Translations under genes and position numbers: made by a program
Shown here: piece by piece, positions 1-8,112 of the stretch
How positions within the stretch are numbered: the first letter of the stretch is position 1
Layout of the letters: each line of letters begins with the position of its first letter
From: CAZXCG01 sp964639205
Lineage (GTDB): Bacteria > Bacillota > Clostridia > Oscillospirales > Acutalibacteraceae
DNA length: 64,000 nt
Assembly: GCA_964639205.1 (NCBI GenBank)
Contig: CAZXCG010000002.1
Coordinates: forward strand, 1-64,000
Reading direction: 5' to 3'
The notes under the pieces: generated by a model
What the model was told of the DNA's origin: nothing
Databases searched by the model: none
The model's input: the letters and a program-made list of their open reading frames with translations, nothing else

Positions 1-10
1 TGCCATAGGC

Positions 11-46
11 AAAAAAATAAGCCGGAGCAAAGCGAACTTTGCTCCG
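11..46 (-). terminator. Rho-independent terminator of tRNA-Leu
   Basis: A perfect 10-bp stem (23-32 with 37-46, loop CGAA) lies just past the tRNA 3' end. On the minus strand it is followed by a seven-T run (11-17). Confidence 0.85.
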
Positions 47-49
47 ACG

Positions 50-136
50 TGGTGCAGGTAACAGGACTTGAACCTGCATGAAATTGCTTTCACATGGACC
101 TGAACCATGCGCGTCTGCCAATTCCGCCATACCTGC
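50..136 (-). tRNA. tRNA-Leu (anticodon CAG), CCA encoded
   Basis: Read on the minus strand, a 7-bp acceptor stem pairs GCAGGTA (130-136) with TACCTGC (54-60). It is followed by discriminator A and an encoded CCA (50-52). The anticodon stem CATGG/CCATG encloses the loop TTCAGGT, giving anticodon CAG. A long variable arm (TGAAAGCAATTTCA) marks it as a class II tRNA, as expected for leucine. The T arm carries the usual GGTTCAAGTCC. It has its own promoter (210-238) and terminator (11-46), so it is a stand-alone transcription unit. Confidence 0.96.
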
Positions 137-209
137 GCATATTAAGAAGTAAATAAAGCAGCGAAACCGTTTGCACTGAAACGCTTGTTTTATTTTCAGA
201 AACGAAATA

Positions 210-238
210 ATTATACAGGAAATCAATGTTCTTGTCAA
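210..238 (-). promoter_or_regulatory. Sigma-A promoter of tRNA-Leu
   Basis: On the minus strand there is a perfect -35 TTGACA (233-238), a 17-bp spacer and a perfect -10 TATAAT (210-215). The predicted start lies about 65 nt before the tRNA. A consensus promoter is typical of stable RNA genes. Confidence 0.85.
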
Positions 239-262
239 GAGGGCGAACAGCAAAATATTAAT

Positions 263-309
263 CCGAAAATTTTCGGTGAATTCCCAAAGTAAATTCCACA
301 GTGGAATTT
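263..309. other. Two perfect DNA palindromes upstream of the tRNA promoter
   Basis: CCGAAAATTTTCGG (263-276) is a 14-bp perfect palindrome. At 291-309 the arms AAATTCCAC and GTGGAATTT flank a single A. Neither is followed by a T-run on either strand, so they do not look like intrinsic terminators. They lie behind the tRNA promoter and downstream of the GldG-like gene. The rest of 137-526 shows no recognisable gene. An operator function is possible but unproven. Confidence 0.4.
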
Positions 310-526
310 GGAATGGAATTTAGAGTGGGAAAGAAAATGTGGTAGAATTAAGTCTGAGAAAGAAGTTCTCTCGGACAATGAATAAAAACAAAAAAGAAAT
401 ACAAACGTTTAACTTGCGGTGACAGATTGGAAATTCAAGAACGACCGGCAAAGGTCGCTTTGCAAAAGTAAACGACTTAAGCGTTTGCGAAAAATCCCGC
501 ACAGACCAAAATATATCCGAAAAGAT

Positions 527-1972
527 TTATCTTCTGCGCATTCTTATAAATACCGCCGCGGCAAGCGCAAGCATAAGAGCGGGTAATATCCAGCGGAAAA
601 CCACTGTAATTACAGAAGCCGTAGAAGCATACTTGATTGTAAGAGAGCCCGCCGCCATAGTTTTGCTGTCGATTACGATGTCAAAGCTTTCGCCTCTGTC
701 TGCCAAAGTATTGCAGACGGTAGCAAAATAGGCGCTGTTGTTAAAGGCTGTGCTGCTCATTACCGAGCTTGCAAACGCGTCGGCCGAGCCGAAAACAACT
801 ATGTTGGAATTATCCTTGACGCCTATTGCAGCGGCAACAACGGGGCTTCCGGTAACCGCGCCCAAAACGTCGAAGCTGTCGTCGGCGTCAAACGGAAAGA
901 CCGCTGATTGAGTTGAAGAATACAGCATAACCGTCGCACTGTCGTTAAGCACCTCTAAAGCTCTTGTATAAGGAGAAACAAACGGAATGCTCTGATTTTT
1001 AAGATTGGTGTAAAAAATTTCCTCACCGTATGAAACAATGCTCATATACGGATTATCCTCGTAGGCAATCATACTGCTGTCGGTTTCGTACATAACACCG
1101 TCCATAAGCGCCAAACCGTATTCTTCAAGGAGAGCGTTTGTGTTGTCAAGCTCTGTATCTTCATATCCCGAAATATAAATCAAGGTTTTCCCGCCCTCTC
1201 CGTTGTTATCAAGGAAAACGCGCAACTTCTCTATGATGCTTTCGTCCAAATCCGCAGCCGGAGCATAAAGTACGGCAAGGTCGGCGTCGGCGGGAATATC
1301 ATCAATAGAAACGGTAACCTCCTCCAAATCATAGGCGTTTTCTTTCAGCAAATTATACATCGGGGTGTAATCCTCGTCGCTTAAACCGCTTATAAATACA
1401 GCCTTGCTTAATTGCTCGGCTGTAACAGCCAAAATTCCGGTAACAAGCGCCTGTTCGGCTTTTGAAGAGGTAATGTAGGATGAATAAGTGGTGTAGTCTA
1501 CGCTTACCTCAAAAACATCGGTAACGTCGAGCACACAGTAGCGCAGACTGCTTTCCACCAAAAAAAGACTGCTCGTACTAAAAGTAACGTCCGGATATTT
1601 ATTTTCAAGGGTTTTGTCGTCCTCATAATCTATATACCGCAGCGTTATTTTTGAGCTTCTTGCCGCAAATTGCCGCGCAATTGAATTTGCCTGATTAAAA
1701 TATGCCCCGTTTGCGATAAGCTCCTCTTCGTCTACAAGGACGGTTATTATTATATCGTCTTCAAGAGCATCTATAAAATCCTCGGTTTCGTCAGAAAGAC
1801 GAAACACATTGTTCGACGTCATATCCGCCGAAAATGCGGGAACCGCGTTTTGCAGCGCCGAAGCGCCGAAATTTAAAACCACTACCGCCGCCGTAAACAC
1901 AACGGTAATCAGCAGGGCAAATACTCCGCGCTTTGCACGGCGGGAGGATAAAAATGCAATTACCTTTTTCAT
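527..1972 (-). CDS. GldG-like ABC transporter auxiliary protein
   Basis: A 481-residue membrane-anchored protein. It has an N-terminal transmembrane segment (about residues 16-38), a large extracytoplasmic region, and a C-terminal transmembrane segment followed by the basic tail RMRRR. This layout matches the GldG/ABC-type uncharacterised transport family (a substrate-binding-like domain between two helices). It ends a three-gene operon with a permease 15 bp upstream and an ATPase before that, the usual Gld-like order. The start ATG has a strong AAGGAGG site. In Flavobacteria Gld proteins serve gliding, but the Firmicute versions have no assigned substrate, so this is only a component call. 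Confidence 0.75.
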   Translation of the reverse strand: MKKVIAFLSSRRAKRGVFALLITVVFTAAVVVLNFGASALQNAVPAFSADMTSNNVFRLSDETEDFIDALEDDIIITVLVDEEELIANGAYFNQANSIARQFAARSSKITLRYIDYEDDKTLENKYPDVTFSTSSLFLVESSLRYCVLDVTDVFEVSVDYTTYSSYITSSKAEQALVTGILAVTAEQLSKAVFISGLSDEDYTPMYNLLKENAYDLEEVTVSIDDIPADADLAVLYAPAADLDESIIEKLRVFLDNNGEGGKTLIYISGYEDTELDNTNALLEEYGLALMDGVMYETDSSMIAYEDNPYMSIVSYGEEIFYTNLKNQSIPFVSPYTRALEVLNDSATVMLYSSTQSAVFPFDADDSFDVLGAVTGSPVVAAAIGVKDNSNIVVFGSADAFASSVMSSTAFNNSAYFATVCNTLADRGESFDIVIDSKTMAAGSLTIKYASTASVITVVFRWILPALMLALAAAVFIRMRRR

Positions 1973-1987
1973 TTTTTGAACCTCCTT

Positions 1988-2692
1988 TTAAGCTCTGCGG
2001 CGACGGTTGAGTATTCTGCTTGTAAAGAACAGAAAGAGTACGACGGCGCTCAGGTCAAATACAATATCGCTCAGGTTTATAAGCCCTACAGAAAAATTAC
2101 TGTACGCCGCAACAAACGACAGCTTCAGCAGCAGGTTCATAATCCATGGCGTGTTTATCATAGCCGCGAGCGAATCTATCATATAGATAAGAATCCCCGC
2201 CGCAAGCGTCGCTATGGCCGCGATAATCTGATTTTCCGTAAGCGATGAAATGAATATGCCTATTGAAATCAACGCCGCACCGAATAGAAGGGTTCCCAGC
2301 ATTGTGGAAATGAACAGCGTCCAGTTGGGATCGCCGAAGAATGAAATAACAATTGCATATACAACAAAAATTGCCATACAGACGCAGTACATTAAAAAAG
2401 CGCCCAAAAATTTACCTGTAATTATCTTAAAAAAGCTTACCGGAGATGTGAACAGCAATTGGTCTGTTTTCCGCCTCTTGTCCTCGCTGAACGAGCGCAT
2501 TGTCATAAGGGGAACTATAAACAATATTACAAAAAAACAATTGCCGAATACCGACGTAAGACTTGAGCTGAGCGAAGAAATGCAGTAGCTTGTAAAGTAC
2601 ATCCCCGAAAAAAACCAGAAAACCGCCAGCACAATATAACCTACAGGGGTTGTAAAATATGAGAAAAATTCACGTTTCATTATGGCTTTCAT
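1988..2692 (-). CDS. ABC transporter permease (GldF/ABC-2 type)
   Basis: A 234-residue integral membrane protein with about six hydrophobic segments, starting MKAIMKREFFSYFTTPVGY. This opening (a short cytoplasmic stretch, then the first helix) is typical of ABC-2/GldF permeases. The start ATG overlaps the stop of the ATPase gene (ATGA), and the AAAGGGG site sits inside the ATPase 3' end, so translation is coupled. With the ATPase and the GldG-like protein it should form one transport complex. The substrate is unknown. Confidence 0.8.
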   Translation of the reverse strand: MKAIMKREFFSYFTTPVGYIVLAVFWFFSGMYFTSYCISSLSSSLTSVFGNCFFVILFIVPLMTMRSFSEDKRRKTDQLLFTSPVSFFKIITGKFLGAFLMYCVCMAIFVVYAIVISFFGDPNWTLFISTMLGTLLFGAALISIGIFISSLTENQIIAAIATLAAGILIYMIDSLAAMINTPWIMNLLLKLSFVAAYSNFSVGLINLSDIVFDLSAVVLFLFFTSRILNRRRRA

Positions 2693-3648
2693 TTCTTTTT
2701 ACCCCTTTTTTTGCCGCCGTCGTCCGATGTAAGCTGTAAAAAGAGCTGTTCAAGCGAGCGCTCCTCCCCTTCCATTTTTACAATAGGGAGGTCGGCGTTT
2801 GCCATCGCCTTGAACACGGCGCGTTTAATGTCCTGCCTGCTGCGGTATTCAACAGTATAAGAGTTCGTTATTCCGTCAACGGGGCCGTCATCGGTAACGC
2901 TTTGAACTCCGGGAATCCGTTCAAGAGCTTTTATAACATTTGAAGGGCTGCCCTCGATTTCAAGTCTGAGCCTTTGCTCCTTGGAAAAAGCAGAAGAAAG
3001 CTGCGAGGTTTTCAAATCTGCGGCAATTTTACCTTTGTTTATTATAATAACTCTGTCGCATACGGCGGACATTTCGGCAAGGATATGCGAAGAAATAATA
3101 ACCGTATGCTCTTTGCCGAGCTCGCGGATAAGGTCGCGCGTTTCGGAAATTTGAGCCGGGTCAAGACCCGATGTGGGCTCGTCGAAAATCAGAATTTCCG
3201 GATCGCCTATAAGCGCCTGAGCAATGCCGACGCGCTGCCTGTAACCTTTTGAAAGGTTTTTAATAAGCCTGCCGCTTACATCGTCGATTTTTGCCCTGCG
3301 CATCACCTCGGCGATATGCTCCTTTTTATTGCCCTTTACTCCCTTAAGACCGTAAACAAAGCCCAAAAAGCCCTTAACGGTCATATCGGTGTAAAGCGGG
3401 GGAACTTCCGGCAAATAGCCGATTTTCTTTTTAACCTGCTGCGGCTTGCTGTAAATTTCGCAGCCGTCAACGGTAACTGTTCCCTCAGTTGCCGAGATGT
3501 ACCCGGTTATTATATTCATTGTGGTGGACTTACCGGCTCCGTTAGGGCCGAGCAGACCGAGGATTTCTCCCTTTTCCGCTTTAAAGCTTATTCCGTCAAG
3601 CGCGGTTTTACCGGAATATTTTTTTACAAGACCGTTAACTTCTATCAT
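2689..3648 (-). CDS. ABC transporter ATP-binding protein (GldA/NatA type)
   Basis: A 319-residue cytoplasmic ATPase. It has Walker A GPNGAGKST near residue 35, the signature LSKGYRQRVGIAQ near 135, Walker B ILIFDEPTSGLDP near 155, and an H-loop ISSHIL near 188. The C-terminal 90 residues form the usual extension of drug/GldA-type ATPases. It is the first gene of the operon and overlaps the permease by 4 bp. The start ATG at 3648 has a weak GGGTG site. A second ATG lies 6 bp upstream, out of frame. Confidence 0.88.
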   Translation of the reverse strand: MIEVNGLVKKYSGKTALDGISFKAEKGEILGLLGPNGAGKSTTMNIITGYISATEGTVTVDGCEIYSKPQQVKKKIGYLPEVPPLYTDMTVKGFLGFVYGLKGVKGNKKEHIAEVMRRAKIDDVSGRLIKNLSKGYRQRVGIAQALIGDPEILIFDEPTSGLDPAQISETRDLIRELGKEHTVIISSHILAEMSAVCDRVIIINKGKIAADLKTSQLSSAFSKEQRLRLEIEGSPSNVIKALERIPGVQSVTDDGPVDGITNSYTVEYRSRQDIKRAVFKAMANADLPIVKMEGEERSLEQLFLQLTSDDGGKKRGKKK

Positions 3649-3697
3649 AGCATCGCACCCTTATGATGATTTTAGGTAAAGAAAGTGCATTGAGTTA

Positions 3698-3725
3698 ATT
3701 TTATCACAAAAACGCGGGCTTGTCT
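3698..3725 (-). promoter_or_regulatory. Probable promoter of the Gld-like ABC operon
   Basis: On the minus strand AGACAA (720-725 region), a 16-bp spacer and an extended -10 TGATAAAAT are seen about 50 nt before the ATPase start. The -35 box is poor, hence moderate confidence. Confidence 0.4.
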
Positions 3726-3796
3726 CTATATTCACAAAACTTTCAGTTTCCCGCAGCGTTTGTCAGCCAAAAGTCCTGCCGAAGGAACCTGCGCCG

Positions 3797-4729
3797 TTAC
3801 TTTACGTGCATTGCCTTAAGCTCCTCTAAATCATACGGAGTCTGCTGATAAACAAAGTAATTAAGCCAATTTGAATAAATCAGGCTTGCGCTGCTGCGCC
3901 ATATGAGAGGGGGATTTTCAGCGGGGTTATCGTTCGGAAAGTAATTATACGGAATACTCGGGTTTATTCCGCGGTTTTTGTCGCGGAAGTATTCCGTGGC
4001 AATTGTGTTGCGGTCATACTCTGCGTGCCCCAGAACAAAAAACTGCCGTCCGTCTTTGGCGGATACAATGGCAACTCCCGCCTTTTCCGAAACAGAGAGG
4101 ATTTCAAGCTGTTCAACTTTTTCAATATCCTCCCGTTTGACGGCGGTATTGCGCGAGTGAGGCATTAAAAACGTGTCGTCAAGACCCCTAAGCAGCGGGT
4201 GAAGCGGAGTTAAGCTTCTATGCTCGTAAATGCCGGAAAGCTTTTTGTCAAGTACATATTTGGGAATGCCATAATGGTAATAAAGCCCGGCCTGCGCTCC
4301 CCAACAGATGTGAAAGGTAGAATAAACATTCTTTTTTGACCATTCCATAATTTTGCACAGTTCGTCCCAATAGTCAACCTGTTCAAAATTCATCAGCTCG
4401 ACGGGCGCGCCCGTAATTATCATACCGTCGTAGGTATTGTCTTTTACCTGCTCAAAGGTTTTGTAAAAAACGGTAAGGTGGTGCGCCGAGGTGTTTTTTG
4501 AAATGTGCGTAGCCGTCTGCATAAGTTCGATGTCCACCTGAAGCGGAGAATTTCCGAGCAGGCGCAGAAGCTGAGTTTCGGTTTCCACCTTTGTAGGCAT
4601 AAGGTTGAGGATTATTATTTTCAGCGGTCTTATGTCCTGAGCGACAGCGCGTTCTTCGGGCATGACAAAAATATTCTCTTTTTCAAGAATTTTTTTAGCC
4701 GGCAGCTTGCTGTCTATTTTTATCGGCAT
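3797..4729 (-). CDS. metA: Homoserine O-acetyltransferase, MetA family
   Basis: A 310-residue enzyme of methionine biosynthesis that activates homoserine by O-acylation. The family's catalytic Cys142 sits in HICWGAQAG, and the conserved block TGAPVELMNF is at 107-115. Residue 111 is Glu. In the family Glu111 goes with acetyl-CoA use, while the E. coli enzyme has Gly and uses succinyl-CoA, so acetyl transfer is predicted despite the common succinyltransferase label. It follows proS by 34 bp on the same strand and probably shares its transcript. GGAGGG precedes the ATG. No SAM riboswitch or T-box fits in the 34-bp gap. Confidence 0.93.
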   Translation of the reverse strand: MPIKIDSKLPAKKILEKENIFVMPEERAVAQDIRPLKIIILNLMPTKVETETQLLRLLGNSPLQVDIELMQTATHISKNTSAHHLTVFYKTFEQVKDNTYDGMIITGAPVELMNFEQVDYWDELCKIMEWSKKNVYSTFHICWGAQAGLYYHYGIPKYVLDKKLSGIYEHRSLTPLHPLLRGLDDTFLMPHSRNTAVKREDIEKVEQLEILSVSEKAGVAIVSAKDGRQFFVLGHAEYDRNTIATEYFRDKNRGINPSIPYNYFPNDNPAENPPLIWRSSASLIYSNWLNYFVYQQTPYDLEELKAMHVK

Positions 4730-4763
4730 TTGTCATCCCTCCGTAAATTTAACGAATTGTAAA

Positions 4764-6206
4764 TCAATATTGCCTGCCCCAGTAAACCTGATGCTTTGCC
4801 GGCTTTCCGCAGCATACGCAAACGTCGCTTATGTGTTCTTCTTCAAAAGGAATACAGCGGCTCTTTACGCCCTTGGTAACGTCCTTTATTTTTTCCTCGC
4901 ACGCGGGATCGCCGCACCACATAGCCTTAATAAAGCCCTGCTGATTTTTTGCTATGTCGCAAAATTCCTCAAAATCCGCAGCGGTGTGTGTCTTTTTTCG
5001 CATATTTTCAAGTGCTTTTTCGTATATGGCGCGGTGGAGCTCCTCTAAAAGCTTTGCAATTTCGGACTCCAAATTATCGAGAGAAACCACCGTTTTTTCA
5101 CGGTTATCACGCCGCACAAGCACGCACCGGTTGTTTTCAATGTCGCGAGGACCGAGCTCAAGACGAAGCGGAACGCCCTTCATTTCGTATTGGCTGAATT
5201 TCCAGCCCGGGCTGTTGTCGGAAGAATCACAATTAACGCGGAAGCTTTTCTTGAGGCGGGAAGTAACCTCATAGGCCTTGTCGAGCACACCAGCTTTTTT
5301 CTGGTTAATCGGAATAACCGCTACCTGAATCGGAGCTATTTTGGGCGGAAGAACAAGCCCGTCGTCGTCGCCGTGTACCATGATAATTGCGCCTATCATT
5401 CTTGTGGAAACGCCCCATGAAGTTTGGTGCGGATAATGAAGCTTGTTGTCGCGACCGGTAAAGGTGATGTTAAACGCCTTTGCAAAGCCGTCGCCGAAAT
5501 AGTGAGAGGTTCCTCCCTGAAGCGCAACTCCGTTGTGCATCATAGGCTCAATTGTGTAGGTTTCCTCGGCGCCTGCAAACTTTTCCTTTTCTGTTTTTTT
5601 GCCGACAACCGCCGGGATAGCAAGGGTTTCACGGTAGAAATCCTCATAAACCCTGAGCATTCGCAGCGTTTCATCGCGGGCGTCTGCCTCTGTTTCGTGC
5701 ATAGTATGACCCTCCTGCCAAAGAAATTCAGAGGTTCTCAGAAAAGGTCTTGTAGTTTTTTCCCAACGCACCACGTTGCACCACTGGTTATAAAGCTTCG
5801 GCAGGTCGCGGTAGGTGTTGATTATCTTGGCGTAATGCTCGCAGAAAAGGGTCTCCGAGGTTGGGCGCACGCAGAGCCTTTCGCTGAGCTCTTCACTGCC
5901 GCCGTGGGTAACCCACGCAACCTCCGGGGCGAAACCTTCCACGTGGTCCTTTTCCCTTTGCAGCAAGCTTTCCGGGATAAAAAGCGGCATATATACGTTT
6001 TCTACCCCGGTCTCTTTAAAGCGTCTGTCAAGATCAGATTGAATGTTTTCCCATATTGCATAGCCGTAAGGGCGGATAACCATACAGCCCTTTACGCCTG
6101 AATAGTCCGCCATTTCGGCTTTTTTTACAATATCGGTATACCATTTTGCAAAATCGACGTCGCGTCCGGTTATGGCTTCCACCATTTTTTTATTTTCATT
6201 TGCCAT
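4764..6206 (-). CDS. proS: Prolyl-tRNA synthetase, archaeal/eukaryotic-type
   Basis: A 480-residue class II aminoacyl-tRNA synthetase that charges tRNA-Pro. Its length and the lack of the editing insertion (about 180 residues) place it in the short ProS type 3 group found in many Firmicutes. Visible class II blocks include VIRPYGYAIWENIQ (motif 1), RPTSETLFCEHYAK and the FLRTSEFLWQEGHTMH region (motif 2), and the HGDDDGLVLPPK anticodon-domain entry. The C-terminus has a Cys-rich zinc module (CGDPAC and CVCCG) and ends in Tyr, as usual for this type. The start has GGGAGG 8 nt upstream. Confidence 0.96.
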   Translation of the reverse strand: MANENKKMVEAITGRDVDFAKWYTDIVKKAEMADYSGVKGCMVIRPYGYAIWENIQSDLDRRFKETGVENVYMPLFIPESLLQREKDHVEGFAPEVAWVTHGGSEELSERLCVRPTSETLFCEHYAKIINTYRDLPKLYNQWCNVVRWEKTTRPFLRTSEFLWQEGHTMHETEADARDETLRMLRVYEDFYRETLAIPAVVGKKTEKEKFAGAEETYTIEPMMHNGVALQGGTSHYFGDGFAKAFNITFTGRDNKLHYPHQTSWGVSTRMIGAIIMVHGDDDGLVLPPKIAPIQVAVIPINQKKAGVLDKAYEVTSRLKKSFRVNCDSSDNSPGWKFSQYEMKGVPLRLELGPRDIENNRCVLVRRDNREKTVVSLDNLESEIAKLLEELHRAIYEKALENMRKKTHTAADFEEFCDIAKNQQGFIKAMWCGDPACEEKIKDVTKGVKSRCIPFEEEHISDVCVCCGKPAKHQVYWGRQY

Positions 6207-6281
6207 TGTTTATCCTCCCGACATTGGCAGCAACCGCATTTTTGCGGAGAAGCGCTTATTTTTTTTTTACATATCTTATTT

Positions 6282-6310
6282 ATTATACATAAAATCCGGC
6301 GGCTTTGCAA
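6282..6310 (-). promoter_or_regulatory. Promoter of proS-metA
   Basis: On the minus strand TTGCAA (305-310 of this kb), a 17-bp spacer and a perfect TATAAT (6282-6287) lie about 75 nt upstream of proS. No T-box specifier or antiterminator could be recognised in this short leader. Confidence 0.7.
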
Positions 6311-6377
6311 CATTTTATTTCACGGCTTGGCTTTTTGTTTCTTTGAATATGAAAAACTTTTAAGGTCCAAAAAGTAG

Positions 6378-6406
6378 TTGTAAAATTCTTTTGTTTAGGT
6401 TATAAT
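6378..6406 (+). promoter_or_regulatory. Promoter of the LRR-dockerin gene
   Basis: TTGTAA, a 17-bp spacer and TATAAT (6401-6406), about 75 nt before the start at 6487. It is back-to-back with the proS promoter. Confidence 0.7.
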
Positions 6407-6486
6407 TTATTCGATAATGTCCCCCGAAGGCTTGGACGTAATCGATAATTGTAAAGCCTCAAATAAAAATAACGGAGGAAGCTAAA

Positions 6487-7845
6487 ATGAGAAAAGTAAA
6501 AATATCGGGAATTATATCGTCGGCTCTTGTATTTGCGCTGGTGCTTGCAACGCTGACATTCGCGGCGTCGGCTGAAAGCTCCGGCGATTTCAGCTATACT
6601 GTTTTAGAAGACGGCACGGCTAAAATAACCGGCTACACCGGTCCGGGCGGCGATGTTGAAATTCCGTCTGAGATTAACGGCTGCATTGTAACTGGCATTG
6701 GGAATGCCGCGTTTGTACGGTGTGAAAGCCTTACAAGCGTAACAATTCCCGACAGCGTTACAAGCATCGGTAATTCTGCGTTTTCCGGCTGTACAAGCCT
6801 TACAAGCGTTACAATTCCGGTCAGTGTGACGAGCATTGGTGATTTGCCGTTCTCCATCTGCACGCTATTAACGGCAATTAATGTAGCTGAAGAAAACGAA
6901 AATTACTGTTCTGTTGACGGCGTCCTGTTCAGCAAGGACGTTACCTCCTTGATTGCGTATCCGGCAGGAAAAGAACAATCGTCTTTTGACGTTCCGCAAA
7001 GTGTGACTGACATTGAATGCTATGCGTTTTACTATTGCAAAAATCTTACAGCGGTTACTATCCCCGAAAGCGTTACAAGCATTGAAGGCTACGCGTTTTC
7101 CGGCTGTACGTCGTTAACGGCGATTGACGTAGATGAAAAAAATGAAAATTACTGTTCCGTTGCCGGAGTTGTGTTCGATAAGAACGTTGAGGAGCTGATT
7201 GCATATCCGATAGGAAATGAACAGACGGTTTATCTTGTTGCGGATGGTGTAACAAGCATTGGCGGCGGTGCGTTTGAGGGCTGTAAAAACCTTGAAGACG
7301 TTACGCTCCCGGCGAGTATGACGAGCATCGGCGACGACGCGTTTTACAGCTGCAAAAATCTTGTAAGCGTTACCCTCTCCGAAGGTCTGACAAGTATTGG
7401 CGACAGTGCGTTTTTCGCCTGTCCCGGTCTTACAAGCATTACAATTCCCGCAAGCGTGACGGTTATAGGAGCAAACGCTTTTACTCACTGTACAAGCCTT
7501 GAGCTTGCAACCTTCCTTTGCGATGATGTTGATATTTCGGAAAATGTTTTTAAAGACTGCGCCGAAAATCTTACAATACGCGCAGCGGCGGGCAGCTCGG
7601 CAGCAGAATATGCAAACGCAAACGGACTTACATTCAAAGATTCCGCTTTAGCTCCGGGCGATGTAAATTCCGACGGCAAGGTTGACTCTGCCGACGCTAC
7701 TCTTGTTTTGCAATTTTATGCCGAAATTATCGGTGAAAATACAGAAGGGTACAACAACAGCGCCGCCGATTTAAACGGCGACGGCGCTGTAAATGCTGCG
7801 GACGCTACGATTATACTCCAAATGTACGCGGGAATAATAAATTAA
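6487..7845 (+). CDS. Secreted BspA-like leucine-rich-repeat protein with C-terminal dockerin
   Basis: A 452-residue secreted protein. Residues 1-29 form a signal peptide (basic start, hydrophobic core, FAASA cleavage region). Residues about 35-375 contain BspA/LRR_5-type repeats built around xSVTIPDSVTSIGxSAFSGC. Two islands read YCSVDGVLFSKDVTSLIAYP-like, typical of this class. After a short linker, residues about 388-452 form a type I dockerin with two calcium-loop repeats (DVNSDGKVDSAD and DLNGDGAVNAAD), each followed by an ATLVLQ-like helix. The protein should be exported and attached to a cohesin. It shares architecture and dockerin type with the gene at 55308. BspA repeats are usually adhesive, but the ligand is unknown. 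Confidence 0.9.
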   Translation: MRKVKISGIISSALVFALVLATLTFAASAESSGDFSYTVLEDGTAKITGYTGPGGDVEIPSEINGCIVTGIGNAAFVRCESLTSVTIPDSVTSIGNSAFSGCTSLTSVTIPVSVTSIGDLPFSICTLLTAINVAEENENYCSVDGVLFSKDVTSLIAYPAGKEQSSFDVPQSVTDIECYAFYYCKNLTAVTIPESVTSIEGYAFSGCTSLTAIDVDEKNENYCSVAGVVFDKNVEELIAYPIGNEQTVYLVADGVTSIGGGAFEGCKNLEDVTLPASMTSIGDDAFYSCKNLVSVTLSEGLTSIGDSAFFACPGLTSITIPASVTVIGANAFTHCTSLELATFLCDDVDISENVFKDCAENLTIRAAAGSSAAEYANANGLTFKDSALAPGDVNSDGKVDSADATLVLQFYAEIIGENTEGYNNSAADLNGDGAVNAADATIILQMYAGIIN

Positions 7846-7860
7846 ACCGATTTTTAAAAG

Positions 7861-7903
7861 AGATTGCCGCAGATGTTCTTTCTCATTTGCGGCAATCTTT
7901 TTT
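7861..7903 (+). terminator. Terminator of the LRR-dockerin gene
   Basis: An 11-bp stem AGATTGCCGCA/TGCGGCAATCT (7861-7871 with 7888-7898), followed by a T-run. Confidence 0.9.
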
Positions 7904-8038
7904 ATCGGAGCAGCGTTGCGGAAATTCCGAAAATCATCTTAAAGCAGAGAGTGCTAACAGCTTAAAAAAAGCTCCCGACTGATTTTTACAAAATTATTTA
8001 ACCATACCGAATTTGAAACATAACCTGCTAAAAAACAG

Positions 8039-8067
8039 TGGATTCTTTTTATCTTTTATGCTATACT
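8039..8067 (+). promoter_or_regulatory. Promoter of the dnaD-like/dnaC-like pair
   Basis: TGGATT, a 17-bp spacer and TATACT (8062-8067). It overlaps the earliest possible in-frame ATG of the downstream gene (8038), which argues that translation starts later, at 8113. Confidence 0.6.
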
Positions 8068-8112
8068 GTAATCAGCTTTCAAAAAGCCGATTTTAAACAC
8101 AGGATGGTCATT

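Noticed and set aside
320..502. 60-codon minus-strand frame between tRNA-Leu and the GldG-like gene
   Set aside because: Low-complexity Phe/Leu-rich translation, no ribosome site, no family features.
6207..6281. T-box upstream of proS
   Set aside because: Too short for a T-box and no conserved core; only a small CCGCA/TGCGG hairpin is present.
8038..8112. Earlier ATG of the DnaD-like gene
   Set aside because: It overlaps the -35/-10 region and lacks a Shine-Dalgarno sequence; 8113 has AGGATGG well placed.
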